26,694 nt of DNA from Anaerolineales bacterium UBA2232 (GCA_002348045.1 DDYO01000314.1:132-26825); one strand, 5' to 3'; positions 13,993-23,106 are shown, numbered from the stretch's first letter. The notes: a model not told the origin generated them from the letters alone. Made by a program: numbers and translations.

Positions 13993-16900
13993 CTAGGGTA
14001 TGCGAATGCCCTGGTCCAAGATCAGACGGTCAGATGATACGGTGAAGGCGTCGGGTGCTGAGATGCGAAGGCGACCATCCGGGTGGTAGAGGCCAATTGC
14101 CAGCGAATAGCCACCGGCTGGGACCTTGTCCAAAAGCAACTCGACGCGATTGCTGAGCACCTGCTGCGGCACCCATGTGGAGGTAGGCGCTGTATCGCCG
14201 CCGGCCAGCACGTCCCGCTGTGCCACGATGGTCTCGGTCGATGGATCAAACAGGTGGACAAAGACCTTGTAGTTGTTGCCCATCGAAGTGATAGCTTGCC
14301 AATGCAGGGTTAAGACCACCGTCGCTGTGTTCTGCTGCAGGTCGTAGCCCAGCAGCCGTACCTGTCCCTCAAACGTTGCCCCTACCGTGTGCCCCATCTC
14401 AGGGACCGTAAAGCTTCGCTGGCTAGGCAAGATGTTGACGGTTTGAGGGAGGAGGATGCTGCCCAACTCCTCTTCCGACGCTTGGTCGCGGACCGCCAGT
14501 TTTATGCCGTACCTCCCCGGCGTCAAGGAAACCGGCAGTGCCATCAAGAGACGGCTGGAGACCATGGCGTGCTGCGGCCACTGGGAGGTGGGATACTCGG
14601 GCGCGAGGGGGGCGGTTTCGCGAGCTACCTCCGTGCCCGCAGGATCCAGAAGAGAGATCTGGCATTCCAGGTCGCGTTCGGGCGGCAATAGGGCGATCCA
14701 CGTGGCCAACAGCTCCAGCCGGTCGCCGGGTTGCCAGGCGTCCTTCTGCAGCGAGGCACTTTGCAAGCCAAGAAAGGCACCGAATCCTTGCAGGAGTGCT
14801 GACGGCGAGCGAACCGATGGCAGGGTTACGGCAATTCCAGGGATGCGCGCTGTACCTATCGGGCGCAGCGAGGAAGCCTCGTACAGGGTGATGTCCAGGG
14901 TATAAGCGCTGGCGGGGGGCGTACCTTCGTCCAAAGGTAAGACGTAGCGATCGTGGATGACTTGACCTTCTCGCCACGTACTGGTCGGAAGGAACCCATA
15001 GCCGGGTTCGGTGTCCAGACGCGCCACCTCCCAACCCGTGGCATCGTGAAGCCGAAAGGCTATCTTATAGTTCTGGCTTGGCGTGCGGTTGGTACTCCAG
15101 TCCAATTCCACGTGGATCGAACCGGCAGTTCTCTGCTCTATGCGGGCGTCTTGCAGTGAGATCACGTCTCCGAACTGCTGTAGGGACGGATCAGATGGCT
15201 GGATGACGCTGATGCCTCGAATGCGAATGGGTACCAGGTAGGTCGTGCCGAGGAGCTCGCCGCGCTCGGTAAGAGGGCGCATTTCCCGGCTGCCATCGTA
15301 CGCGCGTACCGTGACCAGGTAGATTCCGTCCGGCGTCTCTGGCGGAATGGCCAAGGTGTGTGCCAGGCTCGGCTGGTTCAGAGCTAGCGTTTCGGCGGCG
15401 ACGCTCAGAGAAACGCCAAAGAGATGGGCTGCCGGGGAGACCACCGCGATCTCGACGGAGGTAAATGGCAATAGGTGTTGCCACTCGGTGGTCAGGGTCA
15501 TCATCTCGCCAGCACGGAGGTCCCGTGTTGGCAACCAGTATCGCTGTAACCGCACCGTCTCGCCAAAGCGCAGGCCATTGGGATTGTGGTGCAGATAGGG
15601 TATGCGTTCAAAATCCATGGTCAAGTCCAAGGGTTCCGACGAGGCCTCGTACCAGTTCCCTTTCCGTTCGTCAGGTATAGGGGGGGCTCCTCTGGCCCCC
15701 AGAGCCGCGACCGCGACGAGGCCAGCGGATGCCAACAGGACCAGCACAAGCCGTCTGCTAGTCCGCGCTCTCTGCCCGATGGTGGCCAACAGCCCAATGA
15801 TTGTGAGTACCGACACCAGCTGTGCGGCGATCTGAATCGCCGTGGGTCGAAGGGTCAGCCGAATGTCGTGCACTCCGGGCCCCACGCGCAGCCCGAGGAA
15901 CCCCAGGCCTGCAACCGGCTCTGCCAGGGCCGGCTGCTCATCCACTGTCGCTACCCAGCCCGGAAGGAAGTACGTGTGGAAAGCAAGCAAGCTGGCTGAC
16001 GACGCTTCCACCTGCCACTGCTCGGAGCTGGCATCTTGGCCCAACAGGCTCGCCGTTGCCAAAGAGCCTTCCAGAACCAAGGGCGTGGGCTTGATGCCCT
16101 CATTGAAGAGAACTTGGGATGTGAAAGGACGAGGGTCTACCCAGCGCGGAAGGTAGTCGGCCCGGATGGTGGTCCCAATGTTGGCGGTGAAATACTCGTA
16201 TTCCATCAGCCTCTGAAGGGATACATCTTCCTCTTGGATGGCAAGGCGCTCTGGCTGAAGGGCGACCAGCGCGGACAGCATCACCAGGCCACTGAGCGCA
16301 ACAGCTGTAGTCTTCTCCCTGCCTATCCGCACCACCAAGGCCGCCACCATCAGGCTGGCGCCGAAGGCCTGGATGGAGAGAAATCGCCAGGGGAACTGGA
16401 CTAGGGGCAGCAGAGGCACGCGCTCCCATAGTGTCCGGGTTAGTGGCGTGATCATCGCTGTCGATAGGATGAATAGGAGGGCAGCCGGAAGAATTGCCTT
16501 ACCCTCGCGAGGGTGGCGCACCCAGCCTACTATGGCAGCCAGCAGTCCGGCGAGGGCGAGAATGGCCTGGAGCAGTCCCATGCGAAAGGGCTGCTGCAGC
16601 GCTGTGATGGAATAGTCGAACCACAGGCTGGGCTGGAGCAGGTCCCATCCCCGAAAGTGGGCGGCAAAGTGAAAGTAACCTGTAGTCATGTCTTGGAGGG
16701 CGACGAAGGACCGCTCGGCCAACACAGGCAGCCAGAACCAGGCGCTGGCAGCCAGGCCCAGGGCAAGGGCCAGTGCGCCCCTGCTACAGGTGCGCCAGCG
16801 GTGCTCTGCGGCCTCCCAGGTCAACCAGAGGACGTACCCGGCAGCGAAAGGGCTAAACATCATCGCCGAAAGATTGTGAGTGAGCCAGAGGCCGGCGAAG

Positions 16901-17484
16901 GATAGGGCGGCCCAGCCAACCTCCCTGGGCCTGCCTAGGCGCTGCAGGCGCAGGAGACACCAGGCGATGAGAGGATAGAAGGCAAAGGCGTAGAACTCGG
17001 ACAGGGAGTCGCCGCGCACGTAGATGTTGACCATGTGGAACGGAGCAAAAGAATAGGCCACAGCTGCTGCAAAGCTGGCCCACCGGCCGAAACGCAGCTC
17101 GCGACCGTAGCCGTAGATAGCAAGCGCCGCCAGCACGAACCCCAGGGTCTGGGCCATCTGGATCGAGGCAATGTAACCAAAGCCCATGAGTTTGAAGGCC
17201 GCAGCGATATAGTACGGGAGGGAGGCATAGAACTGGAAGAAGGGAAAACCGAGGCCATAGGCCGCATTTGGCATCCAACGAGCAGGGAAGGCGCCGGACT
17301 GAATGCTGGCAACCAGCTGATGGACACGCACCAGCAGGAAGGGACTATCTCCACCAGATCGGGTATTGACCATCCCTGGGCCCAACCACAGGGGAACCGC
17401 CGCCACGAGGGACACGGTGGCGACAAGCACCCCCTCCTTGAGTCTCGCTAGATTGGCCTGGGCCGTCGGCGCATCTGTGGTCAT
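13993..17484 (-). CDS. Large membrane protein, PTPS-related/YfhO-like GT-C fold, with four extracytoplasmic beta-modules
   Basis: The protein has 1163 residues from the ATG at 17484 (a GTG at 17496 is possible). The first half has many hydrophobic helices and the NTRSGGDSPFLLVRVHQL, PARWMPNAAYGLGFPFFQFY and APFHMVNIYVRGDSLSEFYAF segments seen in membrane proteins labelled 6-pyruvoyl-tetrahydropterin synthase-related, which resemble GT-C glycosyltransferases. After a short C-terminal membrane segment (VLTIIGLLATIG) comes a large outside region with four related modules, the last containing NNYKVFVHLFDPSTETIVAQ and APTSTWVP. A role in cell-surface glycan assembly is inferred; the donor and acceptor are unknown. 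It follows the secreted-protein gene by 76 bases on the same strand. Confidence 0.75.
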   Translation of the reverse strand: MTTDAPTAQANLARLKEGVLVATVSLVAAVPLWLGPGMVNTRSGGDSPFLLVRVHQLVASIQSGAFPARWMPNAAYGLGFPFFQFYASLPYYIAAAFKLMGFGYIASIQMAQTLGFVLAALAIYGYGRELRFGRWASFAAAVAYSFAPFHMVNIYVRGDSLSEFYAFAFYPLIAWCLLRLQRLGRPREVGWAALSFAGLWLTHNLSAMMFSPFAAGYVLWLTWEAAEHRWRTCSRGALALALGLAASAWFWLPVLAERSFVALQDMTTGYFHFAAHFRGWDLLQPSLWFDYSITALQQPFRMGLLQAILALAGLLAAIVGWVRHPREGKAILPAALLFILSTAMITPLTRTLWERVPLLPLVQFPWRFLSIQAFGASLMVAALVVRIGREKTTAVALSGLVMLSALVALQPERLAIQEEDVSLQRLMEYEYFTANIGTTIRADYLPRWVDPRPFTSQVLFNEGIKPTPLVLEGSLATASLLGQDASSEQWQVEASSASLLAFHTYFLPGWVATVDEQPALAEPVAGLGFLGLRVGPGVHDIRLTLRPTAIQIAAQLVSVLTIIGLLATIGQRARTSRRLVLVLLASAGLVAVAALGARGAPPIPDERKGNWYEASSEPLDLTMDFERIPYLHHNPNGLRFGETVRLQRYWLPTRDLRAGEMMTLTTEWQHLLPFTSVEIAVVSPAAHLFGVSLSVAAETLALNQPSLAHTLAIPPETPDGIYLVTVRAYDGSREMRPLTERGELLGTTYLVPIRIRGISVIQPSDPSLQQFGDVISLQDARIEQRTAGSIHVELDWSTNRTPSQNYKIAFRLHDATGWEVARLDTEPGYGFLPTSTWREGQVIHDRYVLPLDEGTPPASAYTLDITLYEASSLRPIGTARIPGIAVTLPSVRSPSALLQGFGAFLGLQSASLQKDAWQPGDRLELLATWIALLPPERDLECQISLLDPAGTEVARETAPLAPEYPTSQWPQHAMVSSRLLMALPVSLTPGRYGIKLAVRDQASEEELGSILLPQTVNILPSQRSFTVPEMGHTVGATFEGQVRLLGYDLQQNTATVVLTLHWQAITSMGNNYKVFVHLFDPSTETIVAQRDVLAGGDTAPTSTWVPQQVLSNRVELLLDKVPAGGYSLAIGLYHPDGRLRISAPDAFTVSSDRLILDQGIRIP
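14060..15520 (-). repeat. Four degenerate coding repeats (beta-modules) in the PTPS-related protein
   Basis: Approximate module positions are 14060-14330, 14470-14740, 14870-15135 and 15280-15520. Each reads as a strand with a central Trp (TLHW, LATW, ELDW, TTEW), then a strand such as YKVFVHL or YKIAFRL, a turn with D and A/V-x-Q/R, and a closing strand such as SLAIGLY or LDITLY. They diverge strongly at sequence level and are protein-domain duplications, not DNA repeats. Confidence 0.5.
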
Positions 17485-17560
17485 AGGTGCCTGCACAGCA
17501 AGTGAAGGGCGCCAGGGTTAACGCACGGATGAGCAGTTCTTGGTCTTTTGTGTCGGAAAC

Positions 17561-18838
17561 TCACAATGCCTTGCGCAAGTAGTACAGGCCCACCGGAATG
17601 ATCACTGCCAGCGCCGCCAAGATGAGCCCGCTGATGGAATAGAGAGCCTTGCCCGCTTCCTCAAAAACCGGCTTGGGCGTCGGCGTGGCGGTTGGAGTGG
17701 CTGTGGATGTCATCGTTGGCGTGGGCGACGGAGTGGGCACAAAACGGGCGGCCAGTTCGATGCTGATGCTCGCCCCAGGCACCACCGCCACAGCCCAGTC
17801 ATCAGGAGCCGTGGAAACAAAGCCCACCGGGTTTTCGCGCTTGAGATAGTAGGTGCCCTCTGACAAACCGGTGAAGCACGAGGGCTCGCTCAGCGCATCG
17901 GTGACGTAGCGATCGATCTCGTTGCGACCAGAGTCTAGAAGCACGATGATCGTTCCCGCACTGATGGTTTCGCCATCACCTCGCCGGCCATCGCTGTTGA
18001 GGTCGTCAAAGGCGCTCACGCAGATGCTGCCAGTTATTGGTGTTGGGGTGGCAGTGGGCAGGGGTGTCTCTGTAGGAGTGGGTGTTGAGGTAGGAAGCGG
18101 TGTCGCTGAAGGTATCGGCGTGTTCACGGGGGTATTGGTGGGCCGCGGCGTCGGCCGTATCACGGTTAGACAGGCATCGTCCCAATAAGAGTCGTTAAAC
18201 TGGACGCGGAATTCGCTGTGCCCGCGCAAGAAGACGGTTACGGTGCCGGCTCGGGCCTGAGACCGCACTTCTAACCTCAGCCAGGTATTGTACTCCATCC
18301 TTGGTTCAGACCAGACCACGTTCGGTGAATTCCAGTCGGTCCCGCCAGTGGGGTCAATGCCTACCGAAACCCGGTAATTACCTGGATCTGTCACGCTGGT
18401 GGGATCGTAGTAAGAGCTGCTCCACACCTGTACCCAGGCCGAGAAGTTGAGCTGGCTTCCCACAGGCACTGAGACTTGCTGGAGGACTCCGGCATTGTGG
18501 GTGGAAAAGGTGGTAAAGAGCTTTTGCGCCCAATTGCCCGAGTGGATGCGGCGGTAGGTATGGATTTGGGCACTCTCGGGTTTGTACTCAGGGCGGCGAT
18601 TGAAGCCCTCTTCCTGTCGCGGTCCGTCCTGCCACCATGGGTGCCAACCATTGGCTACCGATACTTCGCCTGCTCCTCGATCGCTGTATCCATCTTCAAA
18701 GCCCGGATTCAGCAGTACGTTGCCGGGGCAGTCACTCTGCGCCAGGGGTTCGGCGAGAATGGGCGCAGCGCCCCCCAACAGGGCAAGGACCAGCGCGCAG
18801 GTGAGCATTCGGATGGTCTTGAATCGCATGGAAATCAC
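17561..18838 (-). CDS. Secreted, membrane-anchored surface protein with Pro/Thr linkers and SdrD/Cna-B-like domain
   Basis: About 425 residues. A signal peptide (RFKTIRMLTCALVLALLGGAAPILA) precedes a domain beginning NVLLNPGFEDG and ending FNDSYWDDACL, which looks like a carbohydrate-binding-module-like beta-sandwich. A Pro/Thr-rich linker follows, then ICVSAFDDLNSDGRRGDGE, characteristic of SdrD/Cna-B-like repeats with a Ca-binding DLNSDGRRGDGE loop, a second Pro/Thr linker, and a final membrane helix (LILAALAVIIPVGLYYL) with a short basic tail. It probably displays a binding domain on the cell surface. Start choice is uncertain: TTG 18847, GTG 18838 and ATG 18829 are in frame; GGAGG upstream lies 12 bases from the GTG. 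The PTPS-related gene follows. Confidence 0.8.
   Translation of the reverse strand: MISMRFKTIRMLTCALVLALLGGAAPILAEPLAQSDCPGNVLLNPGFEDGYSDRGAGEVSVANGWHPWWQDGPRQEEGFNRRPEYKPESAQIHTYRRIHSGNWAQKLFTTFSTHNAGVLQQVSVPVGSQLNFSAWVQVWSSSYYDPTSVTDPGNYRVSVGIDPTGGTDWNSPNVVWSEPRMEYNTWLRLEVRSQARAGTVTVFLRGHSEFRVQFNDSYWDDACLTVIRPTPRPTNTPVNTPIPSATPLPTSTPTPTETPLPTATPTPITGSICVSAFDDLNSDGRRGDGETISAGTIIVLLDSGRNEIDRYVTDALSEPSCFTGLSEGTYYLKRENPVGFVSTAPDDWAVAVVPGASISIELAARFVPTPSPTPTMTSTATPTATPTPKPVFEEAGKALYSISGLILAALAVIIPVGLYYLRKAL
17675..17740 (-). repeat. Pro/Thr-rich linker-coding repeat (second linker)
   Basis: Short imperfect repeats encode alternating Pro and Thr (TPSPTPTMTSTATPTATPTP) just before the C-terminal anchor of the secreted protein. 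They are likely extended and possibly glycosylated. Confidence 0.55.
18030..18160 (-). repeat. Pro/Thr-rich linker-coding repeat (first linker)
   Basis: Imperfect short repeats encode a run of Thr-Pro units (for example TPLPTSTPTPTETPLPTATP) between the N-terminal beta-sandwich and the SdrD/Cna-B-like domain. Confidence 0.6.
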
Positions 18839-18857
18839 GGTGGCCAAGCACCTCCGT

Positions 18858-18907
18858 TTGTGGATTGTTCAGGCGCCGGATTATACTCGACATGCAAATC
18901 CCCGCAA
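18858..18907. promoter_or_regulatory. Bidirectional promoter with overlapping -10 elements
   Basis: On the plus strand TTGTGG (18858-18863) and TATACT (18882-18887) have an 18-base spacer and point to the GT39 gene at 18921. On the minus strand TTGCGG (18907-18902) and a perfect TATAAT (18885-18880) have a 16-base spacer and point to the secreted-protein gene. The two -10 boxes share four base pairs. Both -35 boxes are weak. Confidence 0.5.
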
Positions 18908-18920
18908 AACGGTTGTCGAA

Positions 18921-20759
18921 ATGAAGCCTGGGACGACAAAAGTACTGCAAGCAGCTATCCTAGTCGGTTTCGCGCTGCGCGTGTATCAACTGGCAGCCCA
19001 ACCGCTCAGTTGGGACGAGGGCTGGAGCATTGCCATGCGTTCGCTGCCCTTGTCCGAAATAAACCGCATAACCGCCCTGGATGTTCATCCCCCTCTGTAC
19101 TACTATGTTCTCAAGATGTGGCCTGGCCTGGGTGCCCACGAGCTCTTGTTACGCTTCCTGTCGGTGGTCGCTGGCGTAGTGCTGATTCCAGCAACCTACG
19201 TGGCCGGCCGTGTTTGGTGCGATGAACGGGTAGGCGCCTTTGCGGCATGCGTGGCGGCCTTTTCTCCTTTCCTCGTCTACTACTCCCAAGTGGTGCGTAT
19301 GTTTGCGCTGTGCGCAAGCCTGGGCGTTCTGGCCGCTTACTTCCTCCTCAAGGCCGTCGCCACTGTGCAGCGGGGGTTCTACCTGGCCTTTGTGTGCTTC
19401 GCGACGGCGGCTCTGTACACTTTCTACTACAGCGCTCTTGTCATAGCGGCCGTTCTCGTCTATGCCCTGATGCTCCGTCCACAGCAGTGGCGTCGGCTGC
19501 TAATGGCAGGCGGGATGGTGGCTCTCGCGTATGCCCCCTGGTTGGTGTACGCGGTTCCAGCGATGCTGGGGCGTGTAGGAACGCGTACTGGTTTCTCCCT
19601 CTCCCTGACAGATGTCCCCCAACTGCTGCGCGATGGACTATTCGGACTGGTGTTTGCTTATGGGACCGGCTGGGTGGCGGTGTACGGTGTGCTGGTAGTT
19701 ATTGGGCTGGGCCTTGTAGCAGCGTTCGTAACCGGGTCCGGATGCCGACCATTGGCATTGCCACTACTGGCAATCATCATGACCCTGTTTGCGGTGGCCA
19801 TTGGGTCACAGGCTCACATGTTCGCTGCCAGATATGTGGTGGCTGCTAGCCCTTTCCTAGCCCTTGCCCTCGGGTGGTCCCTGGCTAACCTGTCCCAACG
19901 AAGACGGTGGTTCGGAGCACTGGCCGTGGTCGCCCTGCTGCTTTCGGCCGCGCCGACCTTCACGGGATATGTGTACCTCAAATCCTACGAGGTCTCGGGA
20001 GAGTTTGACCCGCAGGCGGATTATCGCTATTTGCAGGACAAGGCCCGGGGAGACGACATTGTCTTTTTCAACATCCTCAGTCTGGCAGGACACTATGAGC
20101 GCTTTCGCGCTGAAGGCGATCCGCCGTGGTCTTATGTACAGCGCTGGGATCCAGTGGTTGAGGACCTGGAATCCGCGATTGTACAGCGGGTAATGCCCGC
20201 CGTACAAAGGCATCGACGCCTGTGGTTTGTCTTTTACAAGGGAACCGTTGGGGCGAACTGGGACCTGAAGGCCTGGCTGGACAATCATCTATATCCAGCT
20301 TTCGGGGAATGGCGGGACGACACTTTGTACGAGCTGTACCTTGCACCTACAGCCGCATTGGCAACGGTTGCACCACAGCTGGTCTTTGGGCAGCAGGTGC
20401 GCTTGGACCATGCTGCCTTCACACCGCGATCAGAAGCGGACGATCGGGTCGTGGTCAGTCTGGACTGGGTGGCGCAGGAGGCTGTGGCGCAGGGTTACAA
20501 AGTATTCGTCCACCTGTATGATGCAGATGGTCGGCTGGTGGCCCAGCATGACGCCGTTCCGCTCAATGAGGAGAGGCCGACCACAAGCTGGGCACCGGGC
20601 GAGGTGATTCGGGATCGTCACGGACTCTGGGTGCCAGCTGGGGTCCGCGGGACCCTTCGCCTCGTGGTTGGCCTGTACGATCCGGAGACTGGCCAGCGGC
20701 TGGAGCTGGGAGATGGGGCCGATGCAGCGACACTGGGAACCGTGGAGATAACGTCCTAA
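18921..20759 (+). CDS. GT39-like GT-C glycosyltransferase with C-terminal YKVFVHL beta-module
   Basis: The protein has 612 residues. The first outside loop has LSWDEGWSIAMRSL (Asp32/Glu33) and LDVHPPLYYYVLKMW, hallmarks of family 39/ArnT-like GT-C enzymes that use polyprenyl-phosphate sugars. About ten hydrophobic helices follow up to residue 360, then an outside domain, then a final module (about 505-605) with VVSLDWVAQEA, GYKVFVHLYDADGRLVAQ, PTTSWAPGEVI and VVGLYDPETG. The acceptor is unknown. The ATG at 18921 is chosen because the preceding frame overlaps the secreted-protein gene and the promoter; no strong ribosome site is visible. Its stop shares bases with the stop of the convergent gene. 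Confidence 0.82.
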   Translation: MKPGTTKVLQAAILVGFALRVYQLAAQPLSWDEGWSIAMRSLPLSEINRITALDVHPPLYYYVLKMWPGLGAHELLLRFLSVVAGVVLIPATYVAGRVWCDERVGAFAACVAAFSPFLVYYSQVVRMFALCASLGVLAAYFLLKAVATVQRGFYLAFVCFATAALYTFYYSALVIAAVLVYALMLRPQQWRRLLMAGGMVALAYAPWLVYAVPAMLGRVGTRTGFSLSLTDVPQLLRDGLFGLVFAYGTGWVAVYGVLVVIGLGLVAAFVTGSGCRPLALPLLAIIMTLFAVAIGSQAHMFAARYVVAASPFLALALGWSLANLSQRRRWFGALAVVALLLSAAPTFTGYVYLKSYEVSGEFDPQADYRYLQDKARGDDIVFFNILSLAGHYERFRAEGDPPWSYVQRWDPVVEDLESAIVQRVMPAVQRHRRLWFVFYKGTVGANWDLKAWLDNHLYPAFGEWRDDTLYELYLAPTAALATVAPQLVFGQQVRLDHAAFTPRSEADDRVVVSLDWVAQEAVAQGYKVFVHLYDADGRLVAQHDAVPLNEERPTTSWAPGEVIRDRHGLWVPAGVRGTLRLVVGLYDPETGQRLELGDGADAATLGTVEITS

Positions 20760-22729
20760 GGGAGCGGGATCACGACGTGATCGGCACCTGGAGCACCTGT
20801 CGCGTCCAGCACCTGCAGCCGGGTCATCGTTTGCAGCGAGTACATCCCTACGTTCAGGACAAGGGGCCTGTCTTCTGGGAGAACCGCGGTCAGGATGTGC
20901 TCATCCACGACGGTGTCCCCCGGACGCCAGAGCCCGGTGCGATAGTAGCCCTGCGCAGGGTATGAGTCGCTCTGAGCCAGTGGCTGATTGCCCGCTTTTA
21001 GATGAACGAAAACGCTATAGTCGGTCGTTAGTGCTTGACTGGCCTGCCACAGCAAACGTACCCACACTTGCCTTTCAGTTCTCTCTACCTCGGCGCCTAA
21101 CAAAGTGATGCCGTGCTCCAGCGGCACACGGAGGTTGTCTGGCCTTGCTTTGGCTGACACGGCCTCGAACGTCAGGCACAGGCGCCGGGCTTTGTCCTCC
21201 AAATCCCCACGCTCCAGCGGCCCTTCTCGGACCGATATCAGGCGGTCAGTCGGCAACAGGGCAAGGTAGCGGCTGAAATCTTCAAAAGGCCAGACGACGA
21301 GCCTGACCGCCGTGTTGTCCCCGCGACCCAATAACGTGCTGTCGTTGATGAGCACGAGACCCGCCGATTCGGGAATAAGAAGACGCAGGCTGGCCCAGTC
21401 GTTCCATAGGCGTTCCTCCAACAGGACCAGACGATCGCCGTTTGGCTGGCCGGTTCCGGAATCTGAATCACCGGCCGAGTCAGCGCTGAGGAAGTCGTTG
21501 ATGTCCACGGCCAGCTCGGCGGCCCCTGCCTCAAAGTTGTAGTAGACATCTTCGCTGGGCGCGTGCCGGACGAAATAGTCATAGGTGGTGATGAGGCAGG
21601 ACGAGACCAACGCCAAGGCGACCAGTGCCACCGCCCATCCTGGTGAACGGCGAGCCGCGATCCACTCACCGAGCGCATTCAGTCCGATGGCCGGGAAGAC
21701 GAACAGCACTGGCAACACCCCCACTGCCCTCAGCATGTGCGGAGCGCCCTCAGCGAGGAGGGTGGGCAGCAGCATGGTGAGGGCAACGGCGAGCAAGAGC
21801 GCCGGCTCCTGGCGCCGGCGGATCGTCCGTACGCACACGCCCAGGCCCAGTAGCAGCATCAGGCCCATCAGCGGGTCAAACACCGGGCGATAGGGGAGAT
21901 TGTGCCGAGGGATAAAGTCCCCTCGCCAGTTGAACATGCCCAGGGTTCCCAACACGTTCCTGGTCAGAGCGCCCCAGAGATCACCGCCGTTGATCGAGTC
22001 GGAGAAGATCGAGACCTGGGAAGAGCGAGACAGGATCAGGTCGAGATTCCGCGCGGCGTAGGCCAACAGCGGTGCGCTCACCACCAGGGCCGACAGGCCC
22101 ATCAAGAACAACCCAGCCCACGGGATGGGCTGTCGGCGCAGCGCCCAGTAGGCGATCCAGAGTACAAGCGCAACCGGCACGAAACGGGCTGCGATGTAGG
22201 TGTAACCACCGAGGCCCAGGAAGAAACCGGCCAACATCCAATGCCGCCGCCGACTGCGGTGCAATCCGAGGCCACACTGCCAGAGCCAAAGGGCCAGGAA
22301 GAGGGGCAACCCGACCGCGCGAAAGCCGATACGGCTCAGGTTCAAGTGCCAGAAGGTTCCGCAGGTGATGATCGCGGTCAGAACCGCCACGCGCCGGCTC
22401 AGCCATTCTCGCGCCATGAGAAAACCGGCTGGGACGGTGAGGATTCCCAACAGAGAAGCTACCGAGCGCAGGGCCAAAGGAGTACGCCCCAAGAGCCGTA
22501 CCGCCACCGCAACGAGGTAGATGAAGAGCGGTTCTCGGCCGTTGTTGGCTTCAAAGAAGATGGGAAAGCTGCCCTGGAGGACCTGGAGGGCGTCCAGGCC
22601 GTTAAAGGCCTCGTCATGGTATAGCCCGGGAGGCAGGCGGGTCAAGGCGACCAGACGGAGCGTGGCTGCGAGGCCTGTGATCAGCAGAATCTGGACCCAC
22701 TCACTGTCCAGCCATTTATGGACACGCAT
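20756..22729 (-). CDS. GT39-like GT-C glycosyltransferase with C-terminal beta-module
   Basis: The protein has 657 residues. LPPGLYHDEAFNGLDALQVL (Asp39/Glu40) and ANNGREPLFIYLVAVAV are typical of family 39-like GT-C enzymes common in Chloroflexota. About ten membrane helices are followed by an outside domain and a closing module with WVRLLWQASQALTTDYSVFVHL and VLNVGMYS. The ATG at 22729 is preceded by GGGAG at 8-base spacing and gives the family N-terminus. The frame stays open to a TTG at 23008, adding 93 residues, some Cys-rich and with one hydrophobic stretch, without a ribosome site; I regard that as non-coding. It converges on the other GT39 gene with overlapping stop codons (20756-20759). 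Confidence 0.8.
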   Translation of the reverse strand: MRVHKWLDSEWVQILLITGLAATLRLVALTRLPPGLYHDEAFNGLDALQVLQGSFPIFFEANNGREPLFIYLVAVAVRLLGRTPLALRSVASLLGILTVPAGFLMAREWLSRRVAVLTAIITCGTFWHLNLSRIGFRAVGLPLFLALWLWQCGLGLHRSRRRHWMLAGFFLGLGGYTYIAARFVPVALVLWIAYWALRRQPIPWAGLFLMGLSALVVSAPLLAYAARNLDLILSRSSQVSIFSDSINGGDLWGALTRNVLGTLGMFNWRGDFIPRHNLPYRPVFDPLMGLMLLLGLGVCVRTIRRRQEPALLLAVALTMLLPTLLAEGAPHMLRAVGVLPVLFVFPAIGLNALGEWIAARRSPGWAVALVALALVSSCLITTYDYFVRHAPSEDVYYNFEAGAAELAVDINDFLSADSAGDSDSGTGQPNGDRLVLLEERLWNDWASLRLLIPESAGLVLINDSTLLGRGDNTAVRLVVWPFEDFSRYLALLPTDRLISVREGPLERGDLEDKARRLCLTFEAVSAKARPDNLRVPLEHGITLLGAEVERTERQVWVRLLWQASQALTTDYSVFVHLKAGNQPLAQSDSYPAQGYYRTGLWRPGDTVVDEHILTAVLPEDRPLVLNVGMYSLQTMTRLQVLDATGAPGADHVVIPLP

Positions 22730-23106
22730 GGGGTCTGCTCCCGCACTCGCATAAGCCCTTTGTAGGCTGCTGGAAGCAAAAAACGGACATGAACCGACTC
22801 CCTGCCAACCATGGGCACAAGGCAACTGCTCCAGCAGATCGGGCGCTACGAGCATGCTCGGACAATTCGGCCGGATGTTTAGCTGCCATCGGCACTCACC
22901 TTCTGGCATACGGTAGGAGATTAGCTCTATCCCTAGACCAATTGCGGCGAGTGCGGCGGCTCCGGTCACCCAGTTCAGGATTACGGTAGGATGCCTCCGT
23001 CGCCGCAATGGTTAGGCTGGAGAGTGTTGTCCCTGGAATGGCCTCGGGCGTCTGGCGGCCATTGTATGTTCACGCTCAAGTTCGGTCAAGCCCTCAGGCC
23101 AGGCTC
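22730..23106. other. Intergenic region between divergent GT39 and GT4 genes
   Basis: No convincing gene is seen here. The minus-strand GT39 frame remains open across 22730-23008 without a good start, so an N-terminal extension cannot be fully excluded. A 10-base palindrome GAGCATGCTC occurs near 22851. A clear minus-strand promoter was not found. Confidence 0.4.

Noticed and set aside
17675..18160. Repetitive GT-rich DNA that might suggest a repeat array or CRISPR
   Set aside because: The repeats are short, uneven and in frame, and encode Pro/Thr linkers of the secreted protein; no conserved repeat-spacer pattern exists.
21902..22624. 240-residue plus-strand open frame opposite the GT39 gene
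   Set aside because: Highly charged, low-complexity product antisense to a clear membrane protein; a composition artefact.
22845..22860. GAGCATGCTC palindrome as an operator
   Set aside because: Ten-base palindromes arise by chance at this length, and no promoter or start codon is near it.
22730..23008. 93-residue N-terminal extension of the minus-strand GT39 protein
   Set aside because: It would need a TTG without a ribosome site, while the ATG at 22729 has GGGAG and yields the family N-terminus.
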